From contig CADEDU010000057.1 in NCBI GenBank assembly GCA_902826155.1, positions 5,229 through 49,832 of the forward strand: DNA of 44,604 nt, in the 5' to 3' direction. The notes under the pieces were generated by a model that had not been told where the DNA came from, searched no databases, and saw only the letters and a list, made by a program, of their open reading frames with translations. The translations under genes were made by a program, and so were the position numbers. Shown piece by piece: positions 16,341 through 24,567 of the stretch. Origin of the DNA: an uncultured beta proteobacterium (GTDB taxonomy: Bacteria > Pseudomonadota > Gammaproteobacteria > Burkholderiales > SG8-39). The stretch's first letter is position 1; each line of letters starts with the position of its first letter.

Positions 16341-16451
16341 GGGGTCTCGCCGGAAACCACCGCCGCGCAGCATCGACTGCGGGCTTTGGTTCCACCAATC
16401 GTTGCCGATTCGAAGCGGTACACTGCGCCGGTCCCCTGTTGCGAGCCGGCC

Positions 16452-17849
16452 ATGCCCCTCACCCTGTTCGAAAAAATCTGGAACGAGCACGTCGTGCTCG
16501 AGCGCAACGGCATGACGCTGTTGCACATCGACCGGCACGTGCTGCACGATCTGTCTGCACCGCCCGCGTTCGACATGCTGCGCGCTTCGGGCCAACAGGC
16601 GCGCAATCCCGAGCTGGCGATCGCGACGATCGACCACATGATTCCGACGCACCCCGGCCGCACGGTGCAGCCGGGTGATCCGAGCGCCTCTTTCATTCGC
16701 GAGCATCGCGCCGGCACCAGTGAAGCGGGCATCCGGCTGTTCGATCTCGACGATCCGAGCCAGGGCATCGTCCACGTGGTGGCGCCGGAAACCGGTGCGA
16801 CGCTGCCTGGTGCAACCCTGGTCTGCGGCGACAGCCACACCTGCACCAACGGCGGCCTGGGGGCGCTGGCCTTCGGCATCGGCTCGAGCGAAGTGGCGCA
16901 CGTGCTGGCGACGCAGACATTGTGGATCCGCAAACCGCGCACGCTGGGCATCGAGGTGAGCGGCAAGCTGGGCGCGCACATCACCGCGAAGGACCTCGCG
17001 CTGCACATCATCGGCGCGCTTGGGGCGGCAGCCGGCAATGGCCACGCGGTCGAGTACTTCGGCGAGACCGTGCGCGCGCTGCCGGTCGAAGCACGGCTCA
17101 CGCTGTGCAACATGTCGGTGGAACTGGGCAGCCGCATGGGCATGATCGCCCCGGACGACACCACGTTCGAATACCTGCGCGGCCGGCCGTATGCGCCACG
17201 CGCCGATCGCTGGAATGAAGCACTCGCGTACTGGCGCACGCTGCCGAGCGACGCGGGTGCGCGCTACGACACGTTCCATCGCATTGATGCCGGCGCGGTG
17301 CAACCCACGGTCACCTGGGGCACGAGCCCCGAAGATGCGATCGCGATCGGCACGCCGATTCCCGATCCGGCCGCGCGCGGCGCAGCCACCGCACCAAGCA
17401 AGCAGCGCGCACTCGACTATATGGGGCTGCGACCGGGAATGACGCTCGCCGGATTGCCGATCAACGCGGTGTTCATCGGTTCATGCACCAACGCGCGGCT
17501 GTCGGATCTGCGCGCGGCTGCGGCGATCGCCAAGGGACGAAAGGTCGCAAGCAGCGTGCGTGCAATGGTCGTGGCGGGCTCGGCTGCGGTGAAGCGCGCC
17601 GCCGAAGCCGAAGGCCTGCATGAGGTGTTCCAGCAGGCCGGGTTCGAGTGGCACGAGTCGGGCTGCTCGATGTGCTGCGCGCTCGGGCCCGACCGGGTCG
17701 CACGCGGCGAGCGCAGCCTGTCGACTTCGAATCGCAATTTCGAAAATCGCCAGGGGCCCGGCGCACGCACGCATCTGGCCAGTCCCGCAATGGCCGCCGC
17801 AGCAGCGATCGCCGGCTGCATCGTCGACGTGCGCAAGGTAGGAGCCTGA
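16452..17849 (+). CDS. leuC: 3-isopropylmalate dehydratase large subunit-like (LeuC family)
   Basis: The 465-residue aconitase-family protein carries the 4Fe-4S cysteines C345 (GSCTNAR), C405 and C408 (GCSMCCAL), plus GDSHT and STSNRNFENRQG. The partner small subunit follows 5 nt downstream, as expected for a LeuCD heterodimer isomerising a 2-hydroxy di- or tricarboxylate. Two segments differ from canonical LeuC: GDSHTCTNGGLG, where most have THG, and CCALGPDR, where most have CLAMNPDR. No leuA or leuB is nearby. This may be a LeuC paralogue for another substrate, such as a methylmalate-type compound, rather than the leucine enzyme. A ribosome site for the next gene lies inside its 3' end. 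Confidence 0.75.
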   Translation: MPLTLFEKIWNEHVVLERNGMTLLHIDRHVLHDLSAPPAFDMLRASGQQARNPELAIATIDHMIPTHPGRTVQPGDPSASFIREHRAGTSEAGIRLFDLDDPSQGIVHVVAPETGATLPGATLVCGDSHTCTNGGLGALAFGIGSSEVAHVLATQTLWIRKPRTLGIEVSGKLGAHITAKDLALHIIGALGAAAGNGHAVEYFGETVRALPVEARLTLCNMSVELGSRMGMIAPDDTTFEYLRGRPYAPRADRWNEALAYWRTLPSDAGARYDTFHRIDAGAVQPTVTWGTSPEDAIAIGTPIPDPAARGAATAPSKQRALDYMGLRPGMTLAGLPINAVFIGSCTNARLSDLRAAAAIAKGRKVASSVRAMVVAGSAAVKRAAEAEGLHEVFQQAGFEWHESGCSMCCALGPDRVARGERSLSTSNRNFENRQGPGARTHLASPAMAAAAAIAGCIVDVRKVGA

Positions 17850-17854
17850 CCGCC

Positions 17855-19468
17855 ATGACCAAGCAACCCTTCCGCACGCATTCGGGCATTGCCGCACCCT
17901 ACGCGCGCGACAACGTCGATACCGACGCGATCATTCCCGCGGTCGCCTGGCGCGAGGCCGGCACCGATCTGTCGAAGCTCGCCAACTATCTGTTCTACGA
18001 CGCGCGCTTCGACGCGAACGGCAAGGAAATACCCGAGTTCGTGCTCAACCGCCCACCCTACCGGCGCGCGACCGTGCTGGTGGCCGGCGACAACTTCGGC
18101 TGCGGCTCCTCGCGCGAACACGCGCCGTGGGCGCTGCTCGCATTCGGCGTGCGCGTGGTGGTCGCGTCGAGTTTCGGCGACATCTTCTACAACAACTGCT
18201 TCAAGAACGGCCTGTTACCGGTGCGGCTCGATCCGACTGCGCTGGCGCAACTGCGCGGGAGCGTTGCGCAGAGCGACGGCAAGCAGCCGGTGAGCGTCGA
18301 TCTCGAGGCCTGCGCCATCGTCGGCCCCGATGGCTCGCGCTACACGTTCGAGGTCGATGCCGTCGGGCGCGAGATGTTGCTCGAAGGCGTGGACGAAATC
18401 GGTCTCACGCTGCGGCATCGCGCCGAAATCGACGCGTTTCAGGCACGGCAGCGGCAGGCCCGGCCGTGGATCTATGAGGCAGGGTTCAAGGCGAGAGCCG
18501 CGCTCGCGCTGGTACTGGCGCTTGGGCTGGCTACAAGCGCATTGCTCGGCGTCGGCACTGCGATGGCGCAGGAGTATCCGAACAAGCCGGTGCGCATCAT
18601 CGTGCCCGCAGTGCCCGGCGGCAGCGCCGATGCGAGTGCCCGCACGATCGCCGACCGGCTCGGCGCGCGGCTAGGGCAAGCGGTGATCGTCGAGAACAAG
18701 GCCGGAGCAGGCGGCGTGATCGCGACGCAATTCGTGGCGCAGGCCGCACCCGACGGCTACACGTTGCTCATGGCGTTCGACGGCACCGTGGTCGTGCAAC
18801 CTGCCGTGACGAAGGTGCCGTTCGACACGGTGAAAGACTTCGTCGCGATCACCAAGGTGAGCGATGCGCCGCTGATCATCGCCACCCATCCCGGGGTCCC
18901 CGTGAAGACCCTCGCCGAACTGGTCGCGCATTCCAAGACGCGCCCCGGCGGCATCGCCTACGGCACGGCGGGCACCGGCACCACGCCGCATCTCGCCGGC
19001 GAACTGCTGGTGTTACGCACCGGCGCGAAGCTCACGCACATTCCCTACAAGGGCGGCGGTCAGGCGCTCACCGACACGCTATCGGGCGCCACGCCTGCGA
19101 TCTTCACCGCTGTGGTCACGGCGATTCCGCACATCCAGGCCGGCAAGCTCACGCCGATCGCGGTGGGCAGCCCGACGCGCGTACGGGCGGTGCCAACGGT
19201 TCCGACCTTCGGTGAGGCCGGCGTGACGGGCATGGACTTCGGCGCGTGGTTCGGGTTGATGGCGCCTGCAAAAACGCCGCGCGCAGTGGTCGATCGGCTC
19301 CATCGCGATGTCGTTGCGGTGCTGCAGACACCTGAAGTGCGCGATCGGTTCGCCGCGCTCGGGCTGATCCCGGGCGGCAACACGCCCGAGCAGTTCGCCG
19401 AGGACGTGAAGCGCGATCTGGCCCGCTGGACCGACGTGGTCGCGCAGGCGAAAATCAAGATCGAGTAG
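17855..19468 (+). CDS. LeuD small subunit fused in frame to a Bug/TctC-type periplasmic receptor
   Basis: One frame of 537 residues encodes two complete proteins. Residues 1-208 are a LeuD-like swivel domain (NVDTDAIIP, DNFGCGSSREHAPWAL, FYNNCFKNG) ending in the usual LeuD-like ARPWIYE. After a short basic junction (FKAR) comes a typical Bug signal peptide (about 214-238, ending TAMA) and a full Bug receptor (239-537; QEYPNKPVRI, DGYTLL). No in-frame ATG, GTG or TTG suited to a separate receptor start lies at the junction (18476-18490); an ATG at 18473 is in another frame, overlapping a TGA in the third. LeuD acts in the cytoplasm and Bug in the periplasm, so the product is topologically odd. 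Options are a real fusion with an internal signal, a recent stop/start loss, or a sequencing indel. Confidence 0.75.
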   Translation: MTKQPFRTHSGIAAPYARDNVDTDAIIPAVAWREAGTDLSKLANYLFYDARFDANGKEIPEFVLNRPPYRRATVLVAGDNFGCGSSREHAPWALLAFGVRVVVASSFGDIFYNNCFKNGLLPVRLDPTALAQLRGSVAQSDGKQPVSVDLEACAIVGPDGSRYTFEVDAVGREMLLEGVDEIGLTLRHRAEIDAFQARQRQARPWIYEAGFKARAALALVLALGLATSALLGVGTAMAQEYPNKPVRIIVPAVPGGSADASARTIADRLGARLGQAVIVENKAGAGGVIATQFVAQAAPDGYTLLMAFDGTVVVQPAVTKVPFDTVKDFVAITKVSDAPLIIATHPGVPVKTLAELVAHSKTRPGGIAYGTAGTGTTPHLAGELLVLRTGAKLTHIPYKGGGQALTDTLSGATPAIFTAVVTAIPHIQAGKLTPIAVGSPTRVRAVPTVPTFGEAGVTGMDFGAWFGLMAPAKTPRAVVDRLHRDVVAVLQTPEVRDRFAALGLIPGGNTPEQFAEDVKRDLARWTDVVAQAKIKIE

Positions 19469-19576
19469 TTCGGTAGGGCAGCACCATGGCCGCCGGCGCC
19501 CGCATCGACGGGCCCGGTATGGTCAAAGCAGTCCGGTCGTCCACAAAAAACGCAGTCATCAACCAAGGGAGACACC

Positions 19577-21340
19577 ATGCGCTTTCCTTCGCGTTCTGCA
19601 CACCTGCGCCTCGCCGCTTCAGTGGCGACGCTGCTCTCGACCTCCATGGCCTTCGCTGGCGATCGCGATGACGATCGCTGGCACACGCCGTTGCGCGGCG
19701 GCACCCTGACCAGCGCCGACTGCGCCGCCCTCGCCGGCACGCTGCGCATGCCCGACACTGCATTTACCGCGTCGAACAACATCGCGGCCGGCACACTCAA
19801 GCTCGCCGGCAAAGATCTGCCCGCGCACTGCCAGTTGCTGGGCAAGATGTTCGAGCGCACCAGTACGGTCGACGGCCAGACCTACTCGATCGGCTTCGAG
19901 ATGCGCCTGCCGCTCGAGTGGAACGGCCGGTTCTTCTATCAGGCTAACGGCGGCATCGACGGGGCCGTCGTCACCGCCACCGGCAACACCAGCGGCGGCG
20001 GACCGCTTACCAGCGCACTGCTGCAAGGATTCGCGGCGATCAGCTCCGATGCCGGCCATAGCGGCGCACAGAACCCGATCTTCGGGATCGATCCGCAGGC
20101 GCGGCTCGACTACGGCTATCAAACCGTCGGCAAGCTCACGCCGATGGCCAAGCAGGTCATTCGCGTTGCCTACGGCCATGCGCCCGGCCGTTCCTACTTG
20201 GGTGGCTGCTCCAACGGCGGCCGGCACGGCATGGTGGCGGCCAGTCGTTTCACCGAGCAGTTCGACGGCTATCTGGTCGGCGCGCCGGGCTTCAATCTGC
20301 CCAAAGCCGCAGTGGCAAACATCTACGGCGCGCAACAGTACTCCCAGGTCGTGGGCGGTGGAGCGAACATCGCCGATGCCTTCACTGCCGCCGAACGCGC
20401 ACTGCTTTCGCGCAAGGTACTGGAGCGCTGCGATGCGCTCGATGGCCTCGCCGACGGGTTGATCCAGGAAGTCGAGGCGTGCCAGCGCAAGTTCGATCTC
20501 CGCGACGACGTACCCACCTGCGCCGGGGCGCGCGACGGCACTTGCCTGACGCCGGCGCAGAAGGATGCGATCGGCAACATCTTCCGTGGTGCGCGCGACA
20601 GCCGCGGCCGGCCGATCTACGCAAGCTTCCCGTACGACAGCGGTCACGGAGCCGGCGGCACCGCGTTCTGGGAGTTCACCGCACCGCTCGTGCTTGACTC
20701 CGGCGCGGTCGGATTCGTGTTCGGCACGCCACCGCAATCGCCGACGGCATTCAATGGCCCGGCGTTCTCCCTCGGCAGCAGCATCGACGACCTCTACCGC
20801 TCGATCTTCGCCACCAGCTCCACCTACCGCGAATCGGGCATGGCGTTCATGACGCCGGTTGATCCATCGCGCATCGACGACCGGTTGCGCCGGACCAACG
20901 CGCGCATGCTCGTGTACCACGGCGTGAGCGACGCGATCTTCTCGATCGACGACACCACGCGCTGGTATCGCAGCCTGCGGCAATCAGGCGGTCATGGCTG
21001 GCGCCACGACGGTGACGATCGCGACGATCGTCACGGCGGCGGCAGTCGCGCCGGCGAGGTCGTGCGTCTGTTCCATGTCCCCGGCATGAATCACTGCTCG
21101 GGTGGCCCGGCCGTCGATCAGTTCGACATGCTCGGTGCGCTGGTCGACTGGGTCGAGCGCGGCAGATCGCCCGAGCGCGTCATCGCAACGGCGCGTGGCA
21201 CGGGCAACGCCGGTGGTGTCAACGCCGAGGTACCCGCGGCCTGGGCTCCCGATCGCACCCGGCCGCTGTGCGCGTACCCGCGCGTGGCGAAGTACAAGGG
21301 CGGCGACCCGGAGCGTGCGGAAAGTTTCGTGTGCCGCTAG
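19577..21340 (+). CDS. Secreted tannase/feruloyl esterase family protein
   Basis: The 587-residue alpha/beta-hydrolase has a signal peptide (about 1-28, ending AFA) and the tannase-family catalytic set: nucleophile S212 in GGCSNGGRHG, D452 in HGVSDAIF and H506 in GMNHCSGG. Cysteines 211 and 507, next to the Ser and His, can form the CS-D-HC disulfide known in this family. Members hydrolyse galloyl or feruloyl esters, or mono-esters such as MHET; the substrate here is unknown. A ribosome site (AAGGGAG) precedes ATG 19577. An Asp/His/Arg/Gly-rich insertion (about 471-491) interrupts the region before the catalytic His. It lies 108 nt after the LeuD-Bug gene on the same strand and may be cotranscribed. 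Confidence 0.85.
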   Translation: MRFPSRSAHLRLAASVATLLSTSMAFAGDRDDDRWHTPLRGGTLTSADCAALAGTLRMPDTAFTASNNIAAGTLKLAGKDLPAHCQLLGKMFERTSTVDGQTYSIGFEMRLPLEWNGRFFYQANGGIDGAVVTATGNTSGGGPLTSALLQGFAAISSDAGHSGAQNPIFGIDPQARLDYGYQTVGKLTPMAKQVIRVAYGHAPGRSYLGGCSNGGRHGMVAASRFTEQFDGYLVGAPGFNLPKAAVANIYGAQQYSQVVGGGANIADAFTAAERALLSRKVLERCDALDGLADGLIQEVEACQRKFDLRDDVPTCAGARDGTCLTPAQKDAIGNIFRGARDSRGRPIYASFPYDSGHGAGGTAFWEFTAPLVLDSGAVGFVFGTPPQSPTAFNGPAFSLGSSIDDLYRSIFATSSTYRESGMAFMTPVDPSRIDDRLRRTNARMLVYHGVSDAIFSIDDTTRWYRSLRQSGGHGWRHDGDDRDDRHGGGSRAGEVVRLFHVPGMNHCSGGPAVDQFDMLGALVDWVERGRSPERVIATARGTGNAGGVNAEVPAAWAPDRTRPLCAYPRVAKYKGGDPERAESFVCR

Positions 21341-21370
21341 CGCGTCAGCCTGGCGCAGCGGCGCAGATAG

Positions 21371-21937
21371 TCAACGCGACGCGTCGTCGAGATAGAAGCG
21401 CGCCACGCCGGTGTACTCGCCCACCAATTCCGGCGCGGGTCGCGGCACGCGGTGACTGCGACTGTCGGGGTCGCGCGCCGCGATCGACGGCCGTACCGGC
21501 AGTACCGTCACCGGCACCACGATGTCGGTACTGCCCGCGGGCGGATGCTTGAACGCGACGAACAGCGGCGGCACTCGCGCATTGTCGAGCTTGACCGGCC
21601 CGGTGCAAAGCGAGCGTGCTTCGGGCCGATAGGCCTTGCCGTTGTTGCGCAGCGTGATCCGGTCGCAGTCGATCTGCATCGGCATGAAGGCGAGCCCGTT
21701 GTGCTCGAGCGCGATCGTATCGGCTCGTCCGCCGGACGGCTCGACCCGGCGCATATCGACCGCCTGGATCTTCACCAGCAGATAGTGCTGACCGCGATCG
21801 ATCACCCGCTCGGCCTTCACGAACAGGCTGAGCCTGGCCAGTTGGTTGTCCGCGTCGATCACCGAGAACTCCTTCGCGGCGGCTGAGCTCGACAGCGCGG
21901 CCAATGCCACAGCGGACAACGCTCTACCGAGCCGCAT
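21371..21937 (-). CDS. Small exported protein of unknown function
   Basis: The 188-residue protein has a signal peptide (MRLGRALSAVALAALSSSAAA) and a mature part rich in beta-strand-like segments (LFVKAERVI, YLLVKIQAVDM, PPLFVAFKHP, TDIVVPVTVLPV). No family was recognised. A GTG seven codons upstream (21958) could also start it; ATG 21937 is preferred because the signal peptide then begins immediately. Its start lies within the 3' end of the lipoprotein gene (14-nt overlap), so the two are translationally coupled and probably act together in the envelope. Confidence 0.6.
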   Translation of the reverse strand: MRLGRALSAVALAALSSSAAAKEFSVIDADNQLARLSLFVKAERVIDRGQHYLLVKIQAVDMRRVEPSGGRADTIALEHNGLAFMPMQIDCDRITLRNNGKAYRPEARSLCTGPVKLDNARVPPLFVAFKHPPAGSTDIVVPVTVLPVRPSIAARDPDSRSHRVPRPAPELVGEYTGVARFYLDDASR

Positions 21938-22469
21938 AGAGTCCCCGCAGGAATCCACCGATCTTCTCCGCGGTGCGCGTCATCGGTCCGTTGAACACCG
22001 GCGTGAGCTGGACGTGCACCGTTTGCGACCTGGGCTCACGATATTCACCGCCACCAAACGCGGGCACGCCCTCGTCGAACGGCAGAATCAGCTCGCCATG
22101 GATCTGCGTGTGGCTCATCGCCCCGGCCTTCACCGCCTTGATCAGATCGGCCGGCAAACGCATGCGCAGGATGGTGCGCTCGCCCTCCTGCGTCACCTCG
22201 GAGGGCAGCAGCGGCAGGTAACCGTTGAGCTTGAGGATCGCGCGCTGCGGCATCGGATGCACCGTGCGCTTCGACGACGGATAGCTGTTGCGGCTCAGCG
22301 CGAACTGCACGGTGTCGGGATGCGGCGGTCCGCCCACCACCGACACGGTGTTGCTTGGATAGATGGCGTTGAAGCCGACCAGCGTTTCGGTGCAGCCGGT
22401 GAGCAGTGCGGCCGTGATGCCCATCACGATCGATGCGAGGCGGGCCGAGAGTGAGCTCTGATGATTCAT
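21924..22469 (-). CDS. Putative lipoprotein of unknown function
   Basis: The 181-residue protein begins MNHQSSLSARLASIVMGITAALLTGC; the LTGC lipobox predicts lipidation on the Cys at about position 26. The mature part includes YPSNTVSVVGG, LKLNGYLPLLPSEV and HGELILPFDEG, suggesting a beta-rich fold with no recognised family. The frame is open further upstream, but the lipobox fixes the start at ATG 22469. It overlaps the next exported protein gene and lies 72 nt after the metallo-hydrolase gene on the same strand. Confidence 0.6.
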   Translation of the reverse strand: MNHQSSLSARLASIVMGITAALLTGCTETLVGFNAIYPSNTVSVVGGPPHPDTVQFALSRNSYPSSKRTVHPMPQRAILKLNGYLPLLPSEVTQEGERTILRMRLPADLIKAVKAGAMSHTQIHGELILPFDEGVPAFGGGEYREPRSQTVHVQLTPVFNGPMTRTAEKIGGFLRGLYAAR

Positions 22470-22541
22470 GGCGGCGGGATCGCCAGCACGGCGAATGCCT
22501 GCACCGCCGGCCGGCCGCGCCGGCACGCGCACTGCCGTGTA

Positions 22542-23495
22542 CTAATACATCTGCCAGGGCAGCGGATCGAACGCGAAGCCGTTGCCCGAGGCGCGTAGCC
22601 GGCCGATGCCCGGAAATGCGACGTGCACCGCGCCGATCAGGACATTCTCCTTGGCCGCCATCTCGAACAGTTCACGGCGCACGGCGCGCGCGCGATCCTG
22701 ATTCCAGTCGAACCCCACGGTGACTTCCGGGCGCGGAAACTGCACCGGCGCCACGTGCATCGCATCACCCAGCAGCAGCAGGCGCGCCGCGCCCGATTGC
22801 ACCATGTAGCAGCTGTGGCCCGGCGTGTGTCCAGCGGCCGGCACCGAGCGAATTCCGGGCGTCAGCTCGGCGCCCAGTTCGAACGGAACCAGCCTGTCGC
22901 CGTACGCGGCGATCGCGCGCTTGGCCGCGACGAACCGTCCCTTCTGGTTCTCCGGCACTTTCGCTTCCTCGGCCGCGCTGCCCCAGTAGTCGACATCGGG
23001 TTTGGCGATCCGCAACGCGGCATTGGGAAACATCCGCGCGCCTTCCGGCGTCACCGTGCCGTGCAGATGATCGCCATGCATGTGCGTGATGTAGACCTCA
23101 TCGATCTGCCCCGGCTCGATGCCGGCCTGTGCAAGCGCCTGCGGCAGCCGCCCGGCGGTGGGACCGAGCATCCGCGCGCCGCCGGCGTCGATCAACACGA
23201 GCTTCGCGCCGGTGTTGACCAGGAAGGTGTTGACCGGCAGGCGGACCGCGCCGAGCCCCACGCCCGCATTCGCGAGCAACTGCTTGATCAGCTCCTGATC
23301 GCCGAGCAGCACCGCCGGCGGAACCTCGATGAAACCGTCGAGCAGCGTCGTGACCTCGAACTCGCCCAGCTTCATCCGGTGCACGCTGACGATCTGCGAT
23401 CCGGCAAGCGGCGCGCGACCCAGCGCCGGCAGCGCGGCAATCGACGCGGTCGCAGCGACGGCTGTGGACAGGAATCGGCGGCGGGAAAGCGGCAT
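22542..23495 (-). CDS. Tat-exported metallo-beta-lactamase-fold hydrolase
   Basis: The 317-residue protein starts with a twin-arginine signal (SRRRFLS at 4-10, then a hydrophobic stretch to about 26). The MBL-fold zinc motifs are complete: THMHGDH (H138, H140, D142, H143), AGHTPGHS (H223), D244 in LLGDAMH and a late His in GAVHVAFPG (about 291). Related enzymes include lactonases and other small-molecule hydrolases; the substrate cannot be assigned. It is divergent from the Bug receptor gene, with 77 nt between start codons. Confidence 0.85.
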   Translation of the reverse strand: MPLSRRRFLSTAVAATASIAALPALGRAPLAGSQIVSVHRMKLGEFEVTTLLDGFIEVPPAVLLGDQELIKQLLANAGVGLGAVRLPVNTFLVNTGAKLVLIDAGGARMLGPTAGRLPQALAQAGIEPGQIDEVYITHMHGDHLHGTVTPEGARMFPNAALRIAKPDVDYWGSAAEEAKVPENQKGRFVAAKRAIAAYGDRLVPFELGAELTPGIRSVPAAGHTPGHSCYMVQSGAARLLLLGDAMHVAPVQFPRPEVTVGFDWNQDRARAVRRELFEMAAKENVLIGAVHVAFPGIGRLRASGNGFAFDPLPWQMY

Positions 23496-23572
23496 GGGAG
23501 GTCTCCTTTGGATGTCGTCGTGAGCACTGCGCGCAGGCGTGCGATCGGCTCACCTCGAGCGGGCGGGAGTGT

Positions 23573-24559
23573 ATGCTGCCCCGTATGAGTTGCTCAACGC
23601 GTCTTCCCTGTACCACTGTGGTCGCCCTGCTCTGGCTGGGCGTCGTATCGAGCGCCTTCGCGCAAGGCTGGCCCGGCCGGCCGATCCGCTTGATCGTGCC
23701 CTACGGCGGCGGTTCCGCGCCGGACGTGATCGCGCGCATCGTCGCCGAAGAAATCGCGCCGCAACTCGGCCAGCCGATCGTGATCGAGAACCGCCTGGGC
23801 GCAGGCGGCAAGATCGGCACCGAAACGGCCGCGAAAGCACCGCCGGACGGCTACACCTTGTTGTTAGGGTCCAAGGATACGCACGGCGTGATGCAGCACC
23901 TGTATCCGGGCTGGGAGGTCGATCCGCGGCGCGACTTCGCGCCTGTGAGCCTGCTGGTGCGCATCCAGAACGCGATCGTCGCCAACAAGGATCTGCCCGC
24001 GGCGAATCTCACCGAGCTGATCGCAATCGCTCGCACGCGCGAGTTGAATTTCGGCACGCCGGGCGTCGGCACCAATCTGCACCTGCTGGCCGAGCTGCTC
24101 AAGCAGACACAGGGTCTGAAGCTCAATCACGTGCCGTTCAAGACGTTCGCGGAGATCCTGCCGAGCACGATGCGCGGTGAGGCACATCTTGCGGTGCTGG
24201 GTGTGCCGCCGGTCACCCCGTTCGTGCGCGATGGCCGCGTGAAAGCAATCGCCGTCACCGGCACCACCCGCTCGAAGTTTCTGCCCGATGTGCCGACATT
24301 CACCGAAGCCGGCATTGCAGGATTCGAGCAAGGCGGCTGGTTCGCGCTGTTCGCATCCGCCAAAGCGCCCGCCGAAAGCGTTGCGCGCTTGAGCACACTG
24401 GTGCAGGACATGGGCAAGCGCGCGAGCTTCGCTGAGCGCGTCGACAAGATGTTCGCCGAGCCCGCCACCGGCACGCCGGCGGAGTTGGCTGCGCTGGTGG
24501 CGGCCGAGACAGCGCGGTGGGGTGAAGTGGTGCGTAAGGCGGCCCTCCAGCTCGAGTAA
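23573..24559 (+). CDS. Bug/TctC-family tripartite tricarboxylate-type receptor
   Basis: A periplasmic binding protein of about 328 residues with signal peptide (ending SSAFAQ), the family's opening WPGRPIRLIVPYGGG, the DGYTLL motif and a conserved HVPFKTFAEILP segment. Family members bind carboxylates in a Venus-flytrap cleft, some feeding TctAB transporters and many orphan. No transporter genes are adjacent. ATG 23573 has GGGAG just upstream; ATG 23585 is the alternative. Its stop lies 9 nt from the convergent flavoenzyme gene's stop. Confidence 0.88.
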   Translation: MLPRMSCSTRLPCTTVVALLWLGVVSSAFAQGWPGRPIRLIVPYGGGSAPDVIARIVAEEIAPQLGQPIVIENRLGAGGKIGTETAAKAPPDGYTLLLGSKDTHGVMQHLYPGWEVDPRRDFAPVSLLVRIQNAIVANKDLPAANLTELIAIARTRELNFGTPGVGTNLHLLAELLKQTQGLKLNHVPFKTFAEILPSTMRGEAHLAVLGVPPVTPFVRDGRVKAIAVTGTTRSKFLPDVPTFTEAGIAGFEQGGWFALFASAKAPAESVARLSTLVQDMGKRASFAERVDKMFAEPATGTPAELAALVAAETARWGEVVRKAALQLE

Positions 24560-24567
24560 GCCAACTG

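Noticed and set aside
16386..16451. Extension of the leuC frame to ATG 16386
   Set aside because: The extra 22 residues do not resemble the LeuC N terminus, whereas MPLTLFEKIW at 16452 does.
14757..17303. An 848-codon open frame on the minus strand opposite the kinase and leuC genes
   Set aside because: It is the antisense shadow of two well-recognised genes in GC-rich DNA, has Arg/Ala/His-rich composition and shows no domain. Similar long shadows at 4617-6515, 30636-32807 and 2940-4565 were rejected for the same reason.
18473..18674. ATG at 18473 as a separate start for the Bug receptor, with an ATGA overlap to a TGA
   Set aside because: The ATG opens a frame that encodes no receptor sequence, and the TGA is not in the LeuD frame. 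It would need two compensating indels, so the fusion is reported instead with the sequencing-error caveat.
22503..22523. GC-rich palindromic run (GCCGGC copies) between the metallo-hydrolase and lipoprotein genes as a terminator
   Set aside because: No T-run follows on the minus strand, and short GCCGGC repeats are expected by chance at this base composition.
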